From assembly GCA_025464925.1 (NCBI GenBank), contig JAODMS010000046.1, positions 1 to 12,627 on the forward strand: a stretch of DNA of 12,627 nt. Direction: 5' to 3'. This stretch comes from Arthrobacter sp. GTDB lineage: Bacteria; Actinomycetota; Actinomycetes; Actinomycetales; Micrococcaceae. The stretch's first letter is position 1. Every line of letters starts with the position of its first letter. This document shows positions 1 through 7,063 of the stretch, piece after piece. The notes below the pieces were generated by a model. That model searched no databases and was not told the origin of the DNA. It worked only from the letters and a program-made list of their open reading frames with translations. Both the position numbers and the translations under genes were made by a program.

Positions 1-1
1 T

Positions 2-1285
<1,284 letters not shown>

Positions 1286-1300
1286 AAGCCGCAAAAACGA

Positions 1301-1342
1301 GGAACCGGTGGCTATGGTTGAAAGACCATGGCCACCGGTTCT
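1301..1342 (+). terminator. Stem-loop terminator after eno
   Basis: Left arm AACCGGTGGCTATGGT (1303-1318) and right arm ACCATGGCCACCGGTT (1325-1340) pair over 16 positions with one G-U wobble around a 6-base loop. A further G-C and a G-U pair extend the stem outwards. The following sequence is only CTGATTTGG, a poor T-tract, as is common for actinobacterial terminators. It probably insulates highly expressed eno from the division gene downstream; partial read-through is possible. Confidence 0.75.
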
Positions 1343-1442
1343 GATTTGGCCCTCTTGGAGTTGACGCCGCCGGTCCAGGCCACGGATGTCAGCAGGAGAG
1401 CAGCAAGCCAGCCCGGCAGGGACCGGGCATTACAGGAGTGAC

Positions 1443-2156
1443 ATGGCTACCCGCCGTCCCAAGGTTCCCCGGGCTACGCCCGCGGCCCCGAAGCCCGCGG
1501 ACACGGGTGACGGCGCCCACGTCATCCAGGCTGATTTCAGCTCCCGTGCGGCCCCCGCCGGAAAGCCGGCCGGCGCCGCGGCAGGACAGCCAGCAGGCAG
1601 GCCAGCAACGGATGCCCGGTCGTCAGGAAGTCCCGCTCCCGGGAACCGGACCACTGGTGCCCCAGACGCTGGGAAAGCGCCGGCGGAAGCCGGTGCCGCC
1701 CCCACCCGGAAGCGGAAGCCCGCAGCAAAACCCGGCACGGGTAAGCCGGAGGAAAACCTCGATCCTGTGCCCGCGAGGGCGTTGTCGGGCCGGCTGCTGG
1801 CCCTCGGCGTCGTCATGATTGCCATCACGATCATGCTGGCGCCCACCGTCAAGATCTTCCTCGACAAGCGCGCCGAAATTTCCGCGCTCCAGGCGGATAT
1901 CTCGGCCAAGCAGTCGCAGCAGAACGATCTCAAGCGCCAGGTCACACGCTGGCAGGATCCGAACTACGTGAAGCAACAGGCCCGCGACCGCATTAACATG
2001 GTTATGCCCGGAGAGACAGGCTACTGGGTCTTCGGCAGCGATCTTCCCGCCGGACAGTCCGGTGCCGTGCCCGGTGCAGCATCAGCCCAAGACCCGGCCC
2101 AGCTGCCGTGGGTGGACTCCCTGTGGGAATCCATCAGGCGGTCGGCAACAGACTAG
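1443..2156 (+). CDS. ftsB: Septum formation initiator family protein (FtsB/DivIC-like)
   Basis: Bitopic division protein. FtsB/DivIC proteins bind FtsL and FtsQ/DivIB and help activate septal peptidoglycan synthesis. I chose the ATG at 1443 (237 residues, MATRRPKVPR...) because AGGAG at 1434-1438 precedes it; an in-frame ATG at 1386 would add 19 residues but has no clear Shine-Dalgarno. Residues 1 to about 112 are an Ala/Pro/Gly-rich cytoplasmic region with basic KRK patches. One membrane helix follows (about 117-137, LLALGVVMIAITIMLAP), then a short coiled coil (about 137-170, AEISALQADISAKQSQQNDL) and the family motif DPNYVKQQARDRINMVMPGE leading to YWVF. The C-terminus is a low-complexity tail. 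It lies downstream of eno, like Rv1024 (FtsB) of M. tuberculosis. The family call is firm; FtsB rather than DivIC rests on synteny. Confidence 0.9.
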   Translation: MATRRPKVPRATPAAPKPADTGDGAHVIQADFSSRAAPAGKPAGAAAGQPAGRPATDARSSGSPAPGNRTTGAPDAGKAPAEAGAAPTRKRKPAAKPGTGKPEENLDPVPARALSGRLLALGVVMIAITIMLAPTVKIFLDKRAEISALQADISAKQSQQNDLKRQVTRWQDPNYVKQQARDRINMVMPGETGYWVFGSDLPAGQSGAVPGAASAQDPAQLPWVDSLWESIRRSATD

Positions 2157-2221
2157 AAGCGGCGCCCGCCGCGGGATTGTCCGACGGACAACCCCTAACA
2201 GGGCAGGAAGGTGCCGCGCCA

Positions 2222-2935
2222 GTGGACGAGAACCCAGGGGCAAAGACCCCAGAGGCAAAGAGCACGGCCAGCACGCCGGAGGAATCGCGCCAGCCAACGC
2301 CCCGCGACCTCGACGTCCTGAGCCGGCAGTTGGGGCGCCCGGTCCGTGACGTCGTTGAAATCCCCGCCCGCTGCGTCTGCGGCAACCCGCTTGTGGCAGC
2401 CACCTCGCCGCGGCTCAGCAACGGCACGCCGTTCCCCACCACCTTTTACCTGACGCACCCGGTGATCACGTCCGCCGTGTCGCGGCTGGAGGCGGCCGGC
2501 CTGATGACCGAGATGAACGAGCGGCTCGGCGCCGATGCGGCACTGGCCGCTGGCTACCGCGGCGCCCACGAGGCGTATCTGTCCTCCCGGGCCGAGATCG
2601 GCGCCCGCTCCGGCATCGGGGCCGTGCCCGAAATTGACGGCATCTCCGCCGGCGGGATGCCGACGCGCGTCAAGTGCCTGCACGTCCTTGTGGGCCACTC
2701 CCTCGCGGCAGGACCGGGCGTCAACCCGCTCGGGGACGAGGCCATCGCGGCCATCGGCGAATGGTGGACCATGGACCGCTGCTACTGCGACGGCGCCTGG
2801 GACACCGGGGGTGAGGTGCCCTCCCGCGATCTCAGCCGCCACGGCCCCCAGGGGCTGCCGGGAATCGTCGGGCGGCCCGCTCCTGTCCGCAAGGCCCGCC
2901 CCGAGAACACCGGGTCCCCGGAGGCAAGCAGATGA
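2222..2935 (+). CDS. DUF501 family protein
   Basis: Function unknown; the family sits beside eno/ftsB/ppx in many actinobacteria (Rv1025 in M. tuberculosis). I place the start at GTG 2222 (237 residues), with AGGAAGG at 2205-2211 ten bases upstream. A GTG at 2108 would add 38 residues but would overlap ftsB by 49 bases. Residues 1-28 look disordered; the conserved part starts at about residue 29 (DLDVLSRQLGRPVRDVVEIP). Cys and His residues recur in suggestive patterns: C51-x-C53, K-C152-L-H154 with H159, and C187-x-C189 (DRCYCDGAWD), so metal binding is possible but unproven. The stop codon overlaps the ppx start (ATGA), implying translational coupling. The start is less certain than the family. 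Confidence 0.85.
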   Translation: MDENPGAKTPEAKSTASTPEESRQPTPRDLDVLSRQLGRPVRDVVEIPARCVCGNPLVAATSPRLSNGTPFPTTFYLTHPVITSAVSRLEAAGLMTEMNERLGADAALAAGYRGAHEAYLSSRAEIGARSGIGAVPEIDGISAGGMPTRVKCLHVLVGHSLAAGPGVNPLGDEAIAAIGEWWTMDRCYCDGAWDTGGEVPSRDLSRHGPQGLPGIVGRPAPVRKARPENTGSPEASR

Positions 2936-3921
2936 CGCGCGTGGCGGCCGTCGACTGCGGTACCAACTCCATCCGGCTCCTGATCGCCGATGTCGAGACC
3001 GATGTCGAAACAGATACCGAAACGGGCCGCGATGACGGGGGACGGGGCGCGGCGCCGCGGCTGCGCGATGTTGTCCGCGAAATGCGCGTGGTCCGGCTGG
3101 GCCAGGGCGTGGACGCCACCGGTGAGCTGGCCCAGGAGGCCCTGGACCGCACCTTCGCGGCTGCCGCGGACTACGCCGAGCTGATCCGCCACCACGGTGC
3201 CGAAAAAGTGCGCTTCGTGGCGACCTCCGCCACCCGGGATGCCAGGAACCGGCAAATCTTTGTCGACGGGATCCGCGGGCTCTTAGGCGTCGAACCCGAG
3301 GTGATCACCGGGGATGAGGAAGCCGCCTTGTCCTTCGCCGGTGCCAGCAGCGTCCTGCCCTTCCGGGAGAAAGACCCTGTGCTCGTGGTCGACCTGGGCG
3401 GCGGCAGCACCGAGTTCGTGCTGGGGAACGCCGACGGCGTTCTCGCCGCCCGGTCGGTCGACGTCGGCTGCGTCCGGATGACCGAACGCCACCTGCGCAG
3501 CGACCCGCCGACGCCGGAGCAGATCGCCGCGGCGGAAGCCGACGTCGACGCCGCGGTCAGTGAGGCGGCACTGAGCGTTCCGCTCAAACGCACCACCGCG
3601 GTCGTCGGCGTGGCAGGCTCCGTCACCACCATCACCGCCCATGCGCTGCGCCTGCCGAAGTACTCTCCGGAGGCGATCCACGGCACCGAGCTGAGCCTGG
3701 ACGCCATCCGGGAGGCGTGCACGGACCTGCTGGAGATGACCCGTGCGGAGCGAGCCGCATTGCCGTACATGCATCCGGGCCGGGTGGACGTGATCGGCGC
3801 CGGCGCGCTCGTCTGGCGGCGTGTCCTGGACCGGCTGGCAGACGTCACAGACGGCCGGATCAGCACGGCAGTCGCCAGCGAACACGATATTCTGGACGGA
3901 ATCGCCCTCAGCATCAGCTGA
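2932..3921 (+). CDS. ppx: Ppx/GppA family exopolyphosphatase / pppGpp phosphohydrolase
   Basis: Member of the ASKHA-fold Ppx/GppA family, which removes terminal phosphate from polyphosphate and/or converts pppGpp to ppGpp. It has 329 residues, the short two-domain form without the C-terminal HD domain. Visible motifs: phosphate loop DCGTNSIRLLIAD (8-20), TSATRDARN (98-106), the acidic catalytic segment ITGDEEA (125-131, E129/E130), the second phosphate loop VVDLGGGSTEFV (152-163), and VVGVAGSVTT further on. GGAGG at 2920-2924, seven bases before the ATG, supports the start. It overlaps DUF501 by four bases. Oddities: a DVET/DVET/DTET repeat follows the first phosphate loop (residues 20-31), and Leu118 is a rare TTA codon (3283-3285). 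Substrate preference between polyphosphate and pppGpp cannot be told from sequence. M. tuberculosis Rv1026 is the syntenic counterpart. Confidence 0.93.
   Translation: MTRVAAVDCGTNSIRLLIADVETDVETDTETGRDDGGRGAAPRLRDVVREMRVVRLGQGVDATGELAQEALDRTFAAAADYAELIRHHGAEKVRFVATSATRDARNRQIFVDGIRGLLGVEPEVITGDEEAALSFAGASSVLPFREKDPVLVVDLGGGSTEFVLGNADGVLAARSVDVGCVRMTERHLRSDPPTPEQIAAAEADVDAAVSEAALSVPLKRTTAVVGVAGSVTTITAHALRLPKYSPEAIHGTELSLDAIREACTDLLEMTRAERAALPYMHPGRVDVIGAGALVWRRVLDRLADVTDGRISTAVASEHDILDGIALSIS
2989..3024 (+). repeat. Three imperfect 12-bp tandem units inside ppx
   Basis: Units GATGTCGAGACC, GATGTCGAAACA and GATACCGAAACG lie end to end and in frame, encoding DVET-DVET-DTET. They sit in the loop after the first phosphate-binding motif and before VVREMRVVRLGQGVD, where expansion would be tolerated. 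The unit length is a multiple of three, so copy changes keep the frame. Confidence 0.85.
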
Positions 3922-3936
3922 AGTGCGCCTCAGCCA

Positions 3937-3948
3937 TGTTGCGCAACA
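3937..3948. promoter_or_regulatory. 12-bp perfect palindrome downstream of ppx
   Basis: TGTTGCGCAACA is a perfect palindrome in the 151-base gap between ppx and the subtilase. It is operator-sized, but I see no clear -10/-35 beside it and cannot name a regulator. A 12-base palindrome also arises by chance a few times in a window this long. Confidence 0.3.
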
Positions 3949-4011
3949 GCCGGATGGCGCGTCCCCCGGAATGCCCCCGTGAGGGTTTCCGCCGAACCAG
4001 GATCCACGCTT

Positions 4012-4030
4012 GCTGCAGCCCGACTGCAGC
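4012..4030 (+). promoter_or_regulatory. Small stem-loop upstream of the subtilase
   Basis: GCTGCAG (4012-4018) and CTGCAGC (4024-4030) are exact inverted arms around a 5-base spacer, about 43 bases before the start codon. There is no T-tract, so it is not a convincing terminator. It could be a leader structure or chance. Confidence 0.3.
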
Positions 4031-4031
4031 G

Positions 4032-4060
4032 CCGCCAGCTGTACCGCCAGCTGTACCGCC
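4032..4060 (+). repeat. 12-bp tandem repeat, 2.4 copies, before the subtilase
   Basis: CCGCCAGCTGTA occurs at 4032-4043 and again at 4044-4055, followed by the partial copy CCGCC. It ends four bases before the AGGA (4064-4067) of the subtilase ribosome-binding site. The region can be read as an N-terminal extension from a TTG at 4010, but that would place 21 non-signal residues before a clear signal peptide. Confidence 0.8.
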
Positions 4061-4072
4061 GATAGGACCCGA

Positions 4073-5449
4073 ATGACCAGAGCAACAGCCCGGCCCCGCC
4101 GGACAGCCTCCGCGTTGATGGCCTTGGCCCTGGCCGGCGGCACCCTGACCGCGGCGCTGACCGCAGCCCCGGCCGCCCACGCTGATTCCTGGCGCGACAA
4201 GGAATACTGGCTCGCCGAGTCAGGCATTACGAAGGCGTGGGAGGTCTCCAGGGGCGCCAACGTCAAGGTCGCGGTGATCGATAGCGGCGTGGATGGCAAG
4301 CACCCTGACCTGCAGGGAGTGCTCGCCGGCGGCACTGACATCTCCGGTGCCGGCAGCCCGGACGGCCAGACGAGCATCGGCGCCAAACCCGAGCACGGCA
4401 CGCTGGTGGCAACCATGCTCGCCGGGCGCGGCCACCAGCCCGCCGATGCCACCGAGAGCCCGAGCCCCAGCCCCGGCCCTCCCGTCGGCCCGGACGGCAT
4501 CGTCGGCGTCGCCCCGGAGGCGCAACTGCTGTCTGTGTCCACCTGGCTCGGCTCCGCCAACCCCGGCGGCAAGAGCGACCAGGCCCAGATCCCCGAGGCG
4601 GTGCGGTGGGCCGTCGACAACGGGGCCCGCGTCATCAACATTTCGCTGGGCAGCACCTCGCCCGAATGGCCGCAAAGCTGGGATGCGGCGTTCCTGTACG
4701 CCGAGCAGAAGGACGTCGTCGTCGTCGCCGCCGCGGGCAACCGCCTGGGCGGCAACGTGCAGGTCGGGGCTCCGGCCACCATTCCCGGGGTGCTGACCGT
4801 GGCCGGGCTGGACCGGAAGGGTCGCGCCAGTATCGACTCGTCATCCCAAGGCATCAGCATCGGGGCGGCGGCGCCCGCGGAGAACCTGATCGGTGGCATG
4901 CCTGCAGGCGGCTACGCCGAATGGGCGGGCACTTCGGGCGCCACCCCCATCGTTGCCGGCGTCGCCGCCCTGATCCGGTCCAAGTGGCCGGAGATGAGCG
5001 CCAGCCAGGTCATCAACAGAATCGTCAGTACGGCCAAGGACGCCGGGGCACGGGGCAAGGACCCGTTGTACGGCTTCGGCGTGCTCGACGCCGAGGCGGC
5101 CCTCAAAGCCGACGTTCCCGAAACCGAGACAAACCCGCTGGGCTCGATCTCGGACTGGATCCGTGTCCACCGGCGGGGGAATCCGGCCGCGACCGCGCCC
5201 GCGGCCGCACCGGCGGGCCCGTCCAGCGCCGTGCCGACGCTTCCCGAGGCGACCGTGCCGGTCGCGGAAGCGCCTGCGAGGCTGGACAGTGCCCTTCCGG
5301 CGGTGGTGGTCCTCGGCTTCGGCGGCCTGTTCCTGGCCATCATCGGCGCGGCAGCCTTCCAGCTGCGGCGCGCCATGCGCAACCCCGCTTTGGCTCCCGG
5401 CCCTCAGTCCGGGGTCCCGGGATCCGCGGAGTCCGAAGATCGCCCATAG
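4073..5449 (+). CDS. Secreted, membrane-anchored S8 serine protease (mycosin-like)
   Basis: Subtilisin-family endopeptidase exported by Sec and held at the outer face of the membrane. The ATG at 4073 follows AGGA at 4064-4067 and gives 458 residues. Residues 1-37 are a signal peptide with basic start (RPRR), hydrophobic core and likely cleavage after AHA37. The catalytic triad is D70 (VAVIDSGVDGKHPDL), H108 (EHGTLVATMLAGR) and S288 (GTSGATPIVAGVAALI), with oxyanion N223 (AAAGN). A Pro/Ser-rich insert lies at about 128-142. After the domain (to about 345) comes an Ala/Pro-rich stalk, one membrane helix (about 407-429) and a basic tail (LRRAMR) that puts the C-terminus in the cytoplasm. This architecture matches mycosins (MycP) of type VII secretion, but no ESX gene is visible. 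No propeptide domain is evident. Its substrate is unknown. Confidence 0.9.
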   Translation: MTRATARPRRTASALMALALAGGTLTAALTAAPAAHADSWRDKEYWLAESGITKAWEVSRGANVKVAVIDSGVDGKHPDLQGVLAGGTDISGAGSPDGQTSIGAKPEHGTLVATMLAGRGHQPADATESPSPSPGPPVGPDGIVGVAPEAQLLSVSTWLGSANPGGKSDQAQIPEAVRWAVDNGARVINISLGSTSPEWPQSWDAAFLYAEQKDVVVVAAAGNRLGGNVQVGAPATIPGVLTVAGLDRKGRASIDSSSQGISIGAAAPAENLIGGMPAGGYAEWAGTSGATPIVAGVAALIRSKWPEMSASQVINRIVSTAKDAGARGKDPLYGFGVLDAEAALKADVPETETNPLGSISDWIRVHRRGNPAATAPAAAPAGPSSAVPTLPEATVPVAEAPARLDSALPAVVVLGFGGLFLAIIGAAAFQLRRAMRNPALAPGPQSGVPGSAESEDRP

Positions 5450-5450
5450 T

Positions 5451-5468
5451 TAGTGAAGTTTTTCACAA
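5451..5468. promoter_or_regulatory. Rex-type operator upstream of ndh
   Basis: TAGTGAA-GTTT-TTCACAA matches the Rex consensus TTGTGAA-N4-TTCACAA at 13 of 14 defined positions. The symmetry extends to 10-base arms (5448-5457 and 5462-5471, one mismatch). It begins two bases after the protease stop codon and lies just upstream of the ndh -10. Rex is the NADH/NAD+-sensing repressor of respiratory genes in Gram-positive bacteria, and an ndh gene is a known target in Streptomyces. The match is seen in the sequence; regulation is inferred. Confidence 0.8.
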
Positions 5469-5475
5469 ACTACTG

Positions 5476-5481
5476 TATTCT
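5476..5481 (+). promoter_or_regulatory. ndh -10 element, probable leaderless transcript
   Basis: TATTCT ends six bases before the ATG at 5488, which puts the expected transcription start at or next to the A of the start codon. No Shine-Dalgarno lies at a useful distance. The -35 region (about 5453-5458, GTGAAG) is weak and lies inside the Rex-like site, so bound Rex would block RNA polymerase. Confidence 0.55.
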
Positions 5482-5487
5482 GGACGC

Positions 5488-6954
5488 ATGGCATCCTCCC
5501 CTCAGCTCCAGGACCGTCCCAGGGTACTCGTCGTCGGCGGCGGGTACGTCGGCCTGTACGTAGCCCTCAAACTGCAGAACAAGATCGCGAAGGCCGGTGG
5601 CATTGTCACTGTCGTTGATCCCCTGCCTTACATGACCTACCAGCCCTTCCTTCCGGAAGTTGCCGGCGGCAACATCGAGGCACGGCACGCCGTCGTCTCC
5701 CACCGCCAGCACCTGAAGCAGACTGAACTGATCCAGGGCCGCGTCACCTCGATCGACCACGCCAGCCGCACGGCCGTGGTTGCCCCGACCGATGGTGGCG
5801 ACCCCTTTGAGGTCCCGTACTTCGACGTCGTGCTAGGCGCCGGCGCGATCACCCGCACCTTCCCCATCAAGGGCCTGGCCGAGAAGGGCATCGGCCTTAA
5901 GACCATCGAGGAAGCCGTCGCGCTGCGCAACGGTGTCCTGGAGCGCATCGAGGCCGGTTCCCTGATGACGGACCCCGCAGAGCGCGCGCGCGCCCTGACG
6001 TTTGTCGTCGTCGGCGGCGGCTTTGCCGGCATCGAGTGCATCACGGAAATGGAAGACCTCGCCCGCACCGCGGTCAAGAACAACCGCCGCGTCAAGCAGG
6101 AGGAAGTCCGCTTCGTCCTCGTCGAGGCCATGGGCCGCATCATGCCGGAGGTTACCGCCAAGCAGGCTGAGTGGGTCGTCGAGCACCTCCGCAGCCGCGG
6201 CATGGAGGTCCTGCTCAACACCTCGCTGGACAACGCTGAGGGCTCCCTGCGGCTCATCAACCTCCCGGACAAGACGCTGGCGCAGGAGTTCGAGGCGGAC
6301 ACCCTCGTCTGGACGGCCGGCGTGCAGGCCAACCCGATGTTGCGCTCGACCGACTTCCCGCTCGAGCCCCGCGGCCGGGTCCGGGTCCTCCCGGACCTGC
6401 GCATCGCCGGCGACGAAGGCATCATCGAGAATGCCTGGGCCGCCGGAGACATCGCGGCCGTGCCGGACCTGACGGGCAGTGGCCTGCCGGACGGTACCTG
6501 CGTCCCGAATGCCCAGCACGCCCTGCGCCAGTCCAAGCGCCTCGCAAAGAACCTGTGGGCCTCCCGCTGGAACAAGCCACTCAAGGATTACAAGCACAAG
6601 AACCTGGGCGCGGTTGCCGGCTTCGGCCAATGGAAGGGCGTTGCCAACATCAACCTCTTGGGCCGCATCGGTCTCAAGGGTCCCCTGGCATGGCTCGCAC
6701 ACCGCGGCTACCACGGCCTGGCGATCCCGACCTTCGAACGCAAGATCCGCGTCATCACGGGTTGGGTCGTGAGCTTGGTCCTGGGCCGCGACACCACACC
6801 GCTGATGGACCTGGACAACCCCCGCGGCGCCTTCGTGGCCGCAGCGACCCCGGCCCCCAAGCCGGCTGCCGCCACCGCCCCGGCCGTTGGCAGGCGCGTG
6901 GCAGACCCCGCTCAGAGCGATTCCAAGAAAGCCGTACCGGCCGACTCCAAGTAG
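5488..6954 (+). CDS. ndh: Type II NADH dehydrogenase (NDH-2, FAD-dependent, non-proton-pumping)
   Basis: Oxidises NADH and reduces menaquinone at the inner face of the membrane without pumping protons. It has 488 residues. The FAD-binding motif is VVGGGYVGLYVAL (G17-x-G19-x-x-G22); the second dinucleotide (NADH) fold is VVVGGGFAGIECITEME (G176-x-G178-x-x-G181, E183); the C-terminal FAD contact is AWAAGDIAAVPDL (D321). The end includes TFERKIRVITGWVVSLVLGRD, a likely amphipathic membrane-attachment segment, followed by an Ala/Pro/Lys tail of about 40 residues that looks disordered. The frame stays open far upstream, across the protease gene, but similarity to NDH-2 begins at RPRVLVVGGGYVG, and the promoter geometry points to ATG 5488. 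It is likely a single-gene transcript under Rex control, ended by the hairpin at 6970-7008. Confidence 0.95.
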   Translation: MASSPQLQDRPRVLVVGGGYVGLYVALKLQNKIAKAGGIVTVVDPLPYMTYQPFLPEVAGGNIEARHAVVSHRQHLKQTELIQGRVTSIDHASRTAVVAPTDGGDPFEVPYFDVVLGAGAITRTFPIKGLAEKGIGLKTIEEAVALRNGVLERIEAGSLMTDPAERARALTFVVVGGGFAGIECITEMEDLARTAVKNNRRVKQEEVRFVLVEAMGRIMPEVTAKQAEWVVEHLRSRGMEVLLNTSLDNAEGSLRLINLPDKTLAQEFEADTLVWTAGVQANPMLRSTDFPLEPRGRVRVLPDLRIAGDEGIIENAWAAGDIAAVPDLTGSGLPDGTCVPNAQHALRQSKRLAKNLWASRWNKPLKDYKHKNLGAVAGFGQWKGVANINLLGRIGLKGPLAWLAHRGYHGLAIPTFERKIRVITGWVVSLVLGRDTTPLMDLDNPRGAFVAAATPAPKPAAATAPAVGRRVADPAQSDSKKAVPADSK

Positions 6955-6969
6955 CCTGCGGTAGCCTTT

Positions 6970-7008
6970 CGACGGCGGCTGTTCCCCTCCGGGGAGCGGC
7001 CGCCGTTG
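6970..7008 (+). terminator. Stem-loop terminator after ndh
   Basis: GACGGCGGCTGTTCCCC (6971-6987) pairs with GGGGAGCGGCCGCCGTT (6991-7007) around a 3-base loop, using G-U wobbles, with C6970-G7008 closing the base. It begins 16 bases after the ndh stop. The tail TTGTCGTTGG is only mildly T-rich. Confidence 0.75.
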
Positions 7009-7051
7009 TCGTTGGCAGATGCGGCGGACGGGGCTGCGCCGCCCGCCCGCC

Positions 7052-7057
7052 TAGACT
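7052..7057 (+). promoter_or_regulatory. -10 element of the ACT-GNAT gene, probable leaderless start
   Basis: TAGACT lies exactly six bases before the ATG at 7064 (TAGACT-GGCTTC-ATG), the same geometry as at ndh. No Shine-Dalgarno and no recognisable -35 are present. Transcription would begin at or beside the start codon. Confidence 0.6.
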
Positions 7058-7063
7058 GGCTTC

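Noticed and set aside
1361..1389. TTGACG as a -35 for ftsB
   Set aside because: At a 17-18 base spacing only GGATGT or GATGTC is found, a poor -10 match, so I do not call a promoter.
4010..4072. Alternative TTG start adding 21 residues to the subtilase
   Set aside because: It would place tandem-repeat-derived residues before a standard signal peptide; AGGA and ATG 4073 fit better.
3283..4899. Long open frame on the minus strand (538 codons) across ppx and the subtilase
   Set aside because: It is antisense to two clearly functional genes, has Ala/Gly/Arg-biased composition typical of GC-rich shadow frames, and shows no recognisable domain.
4606..5487. Upstream extension of the ndh frame through the subtilase gene
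   Set aside because: The extension is Arg/Gly-rich shadow sequence of the protease; NDH-2 similarity begins at residue 11 after ATG 5488, and a -10 lies six bases before that ATG.
5833..6714. Minus-strand open frame of 293 codons inside ndh
   Set aside because: Complementary-strand shadow of a confident gene, with no ribosome-binding site or domain.
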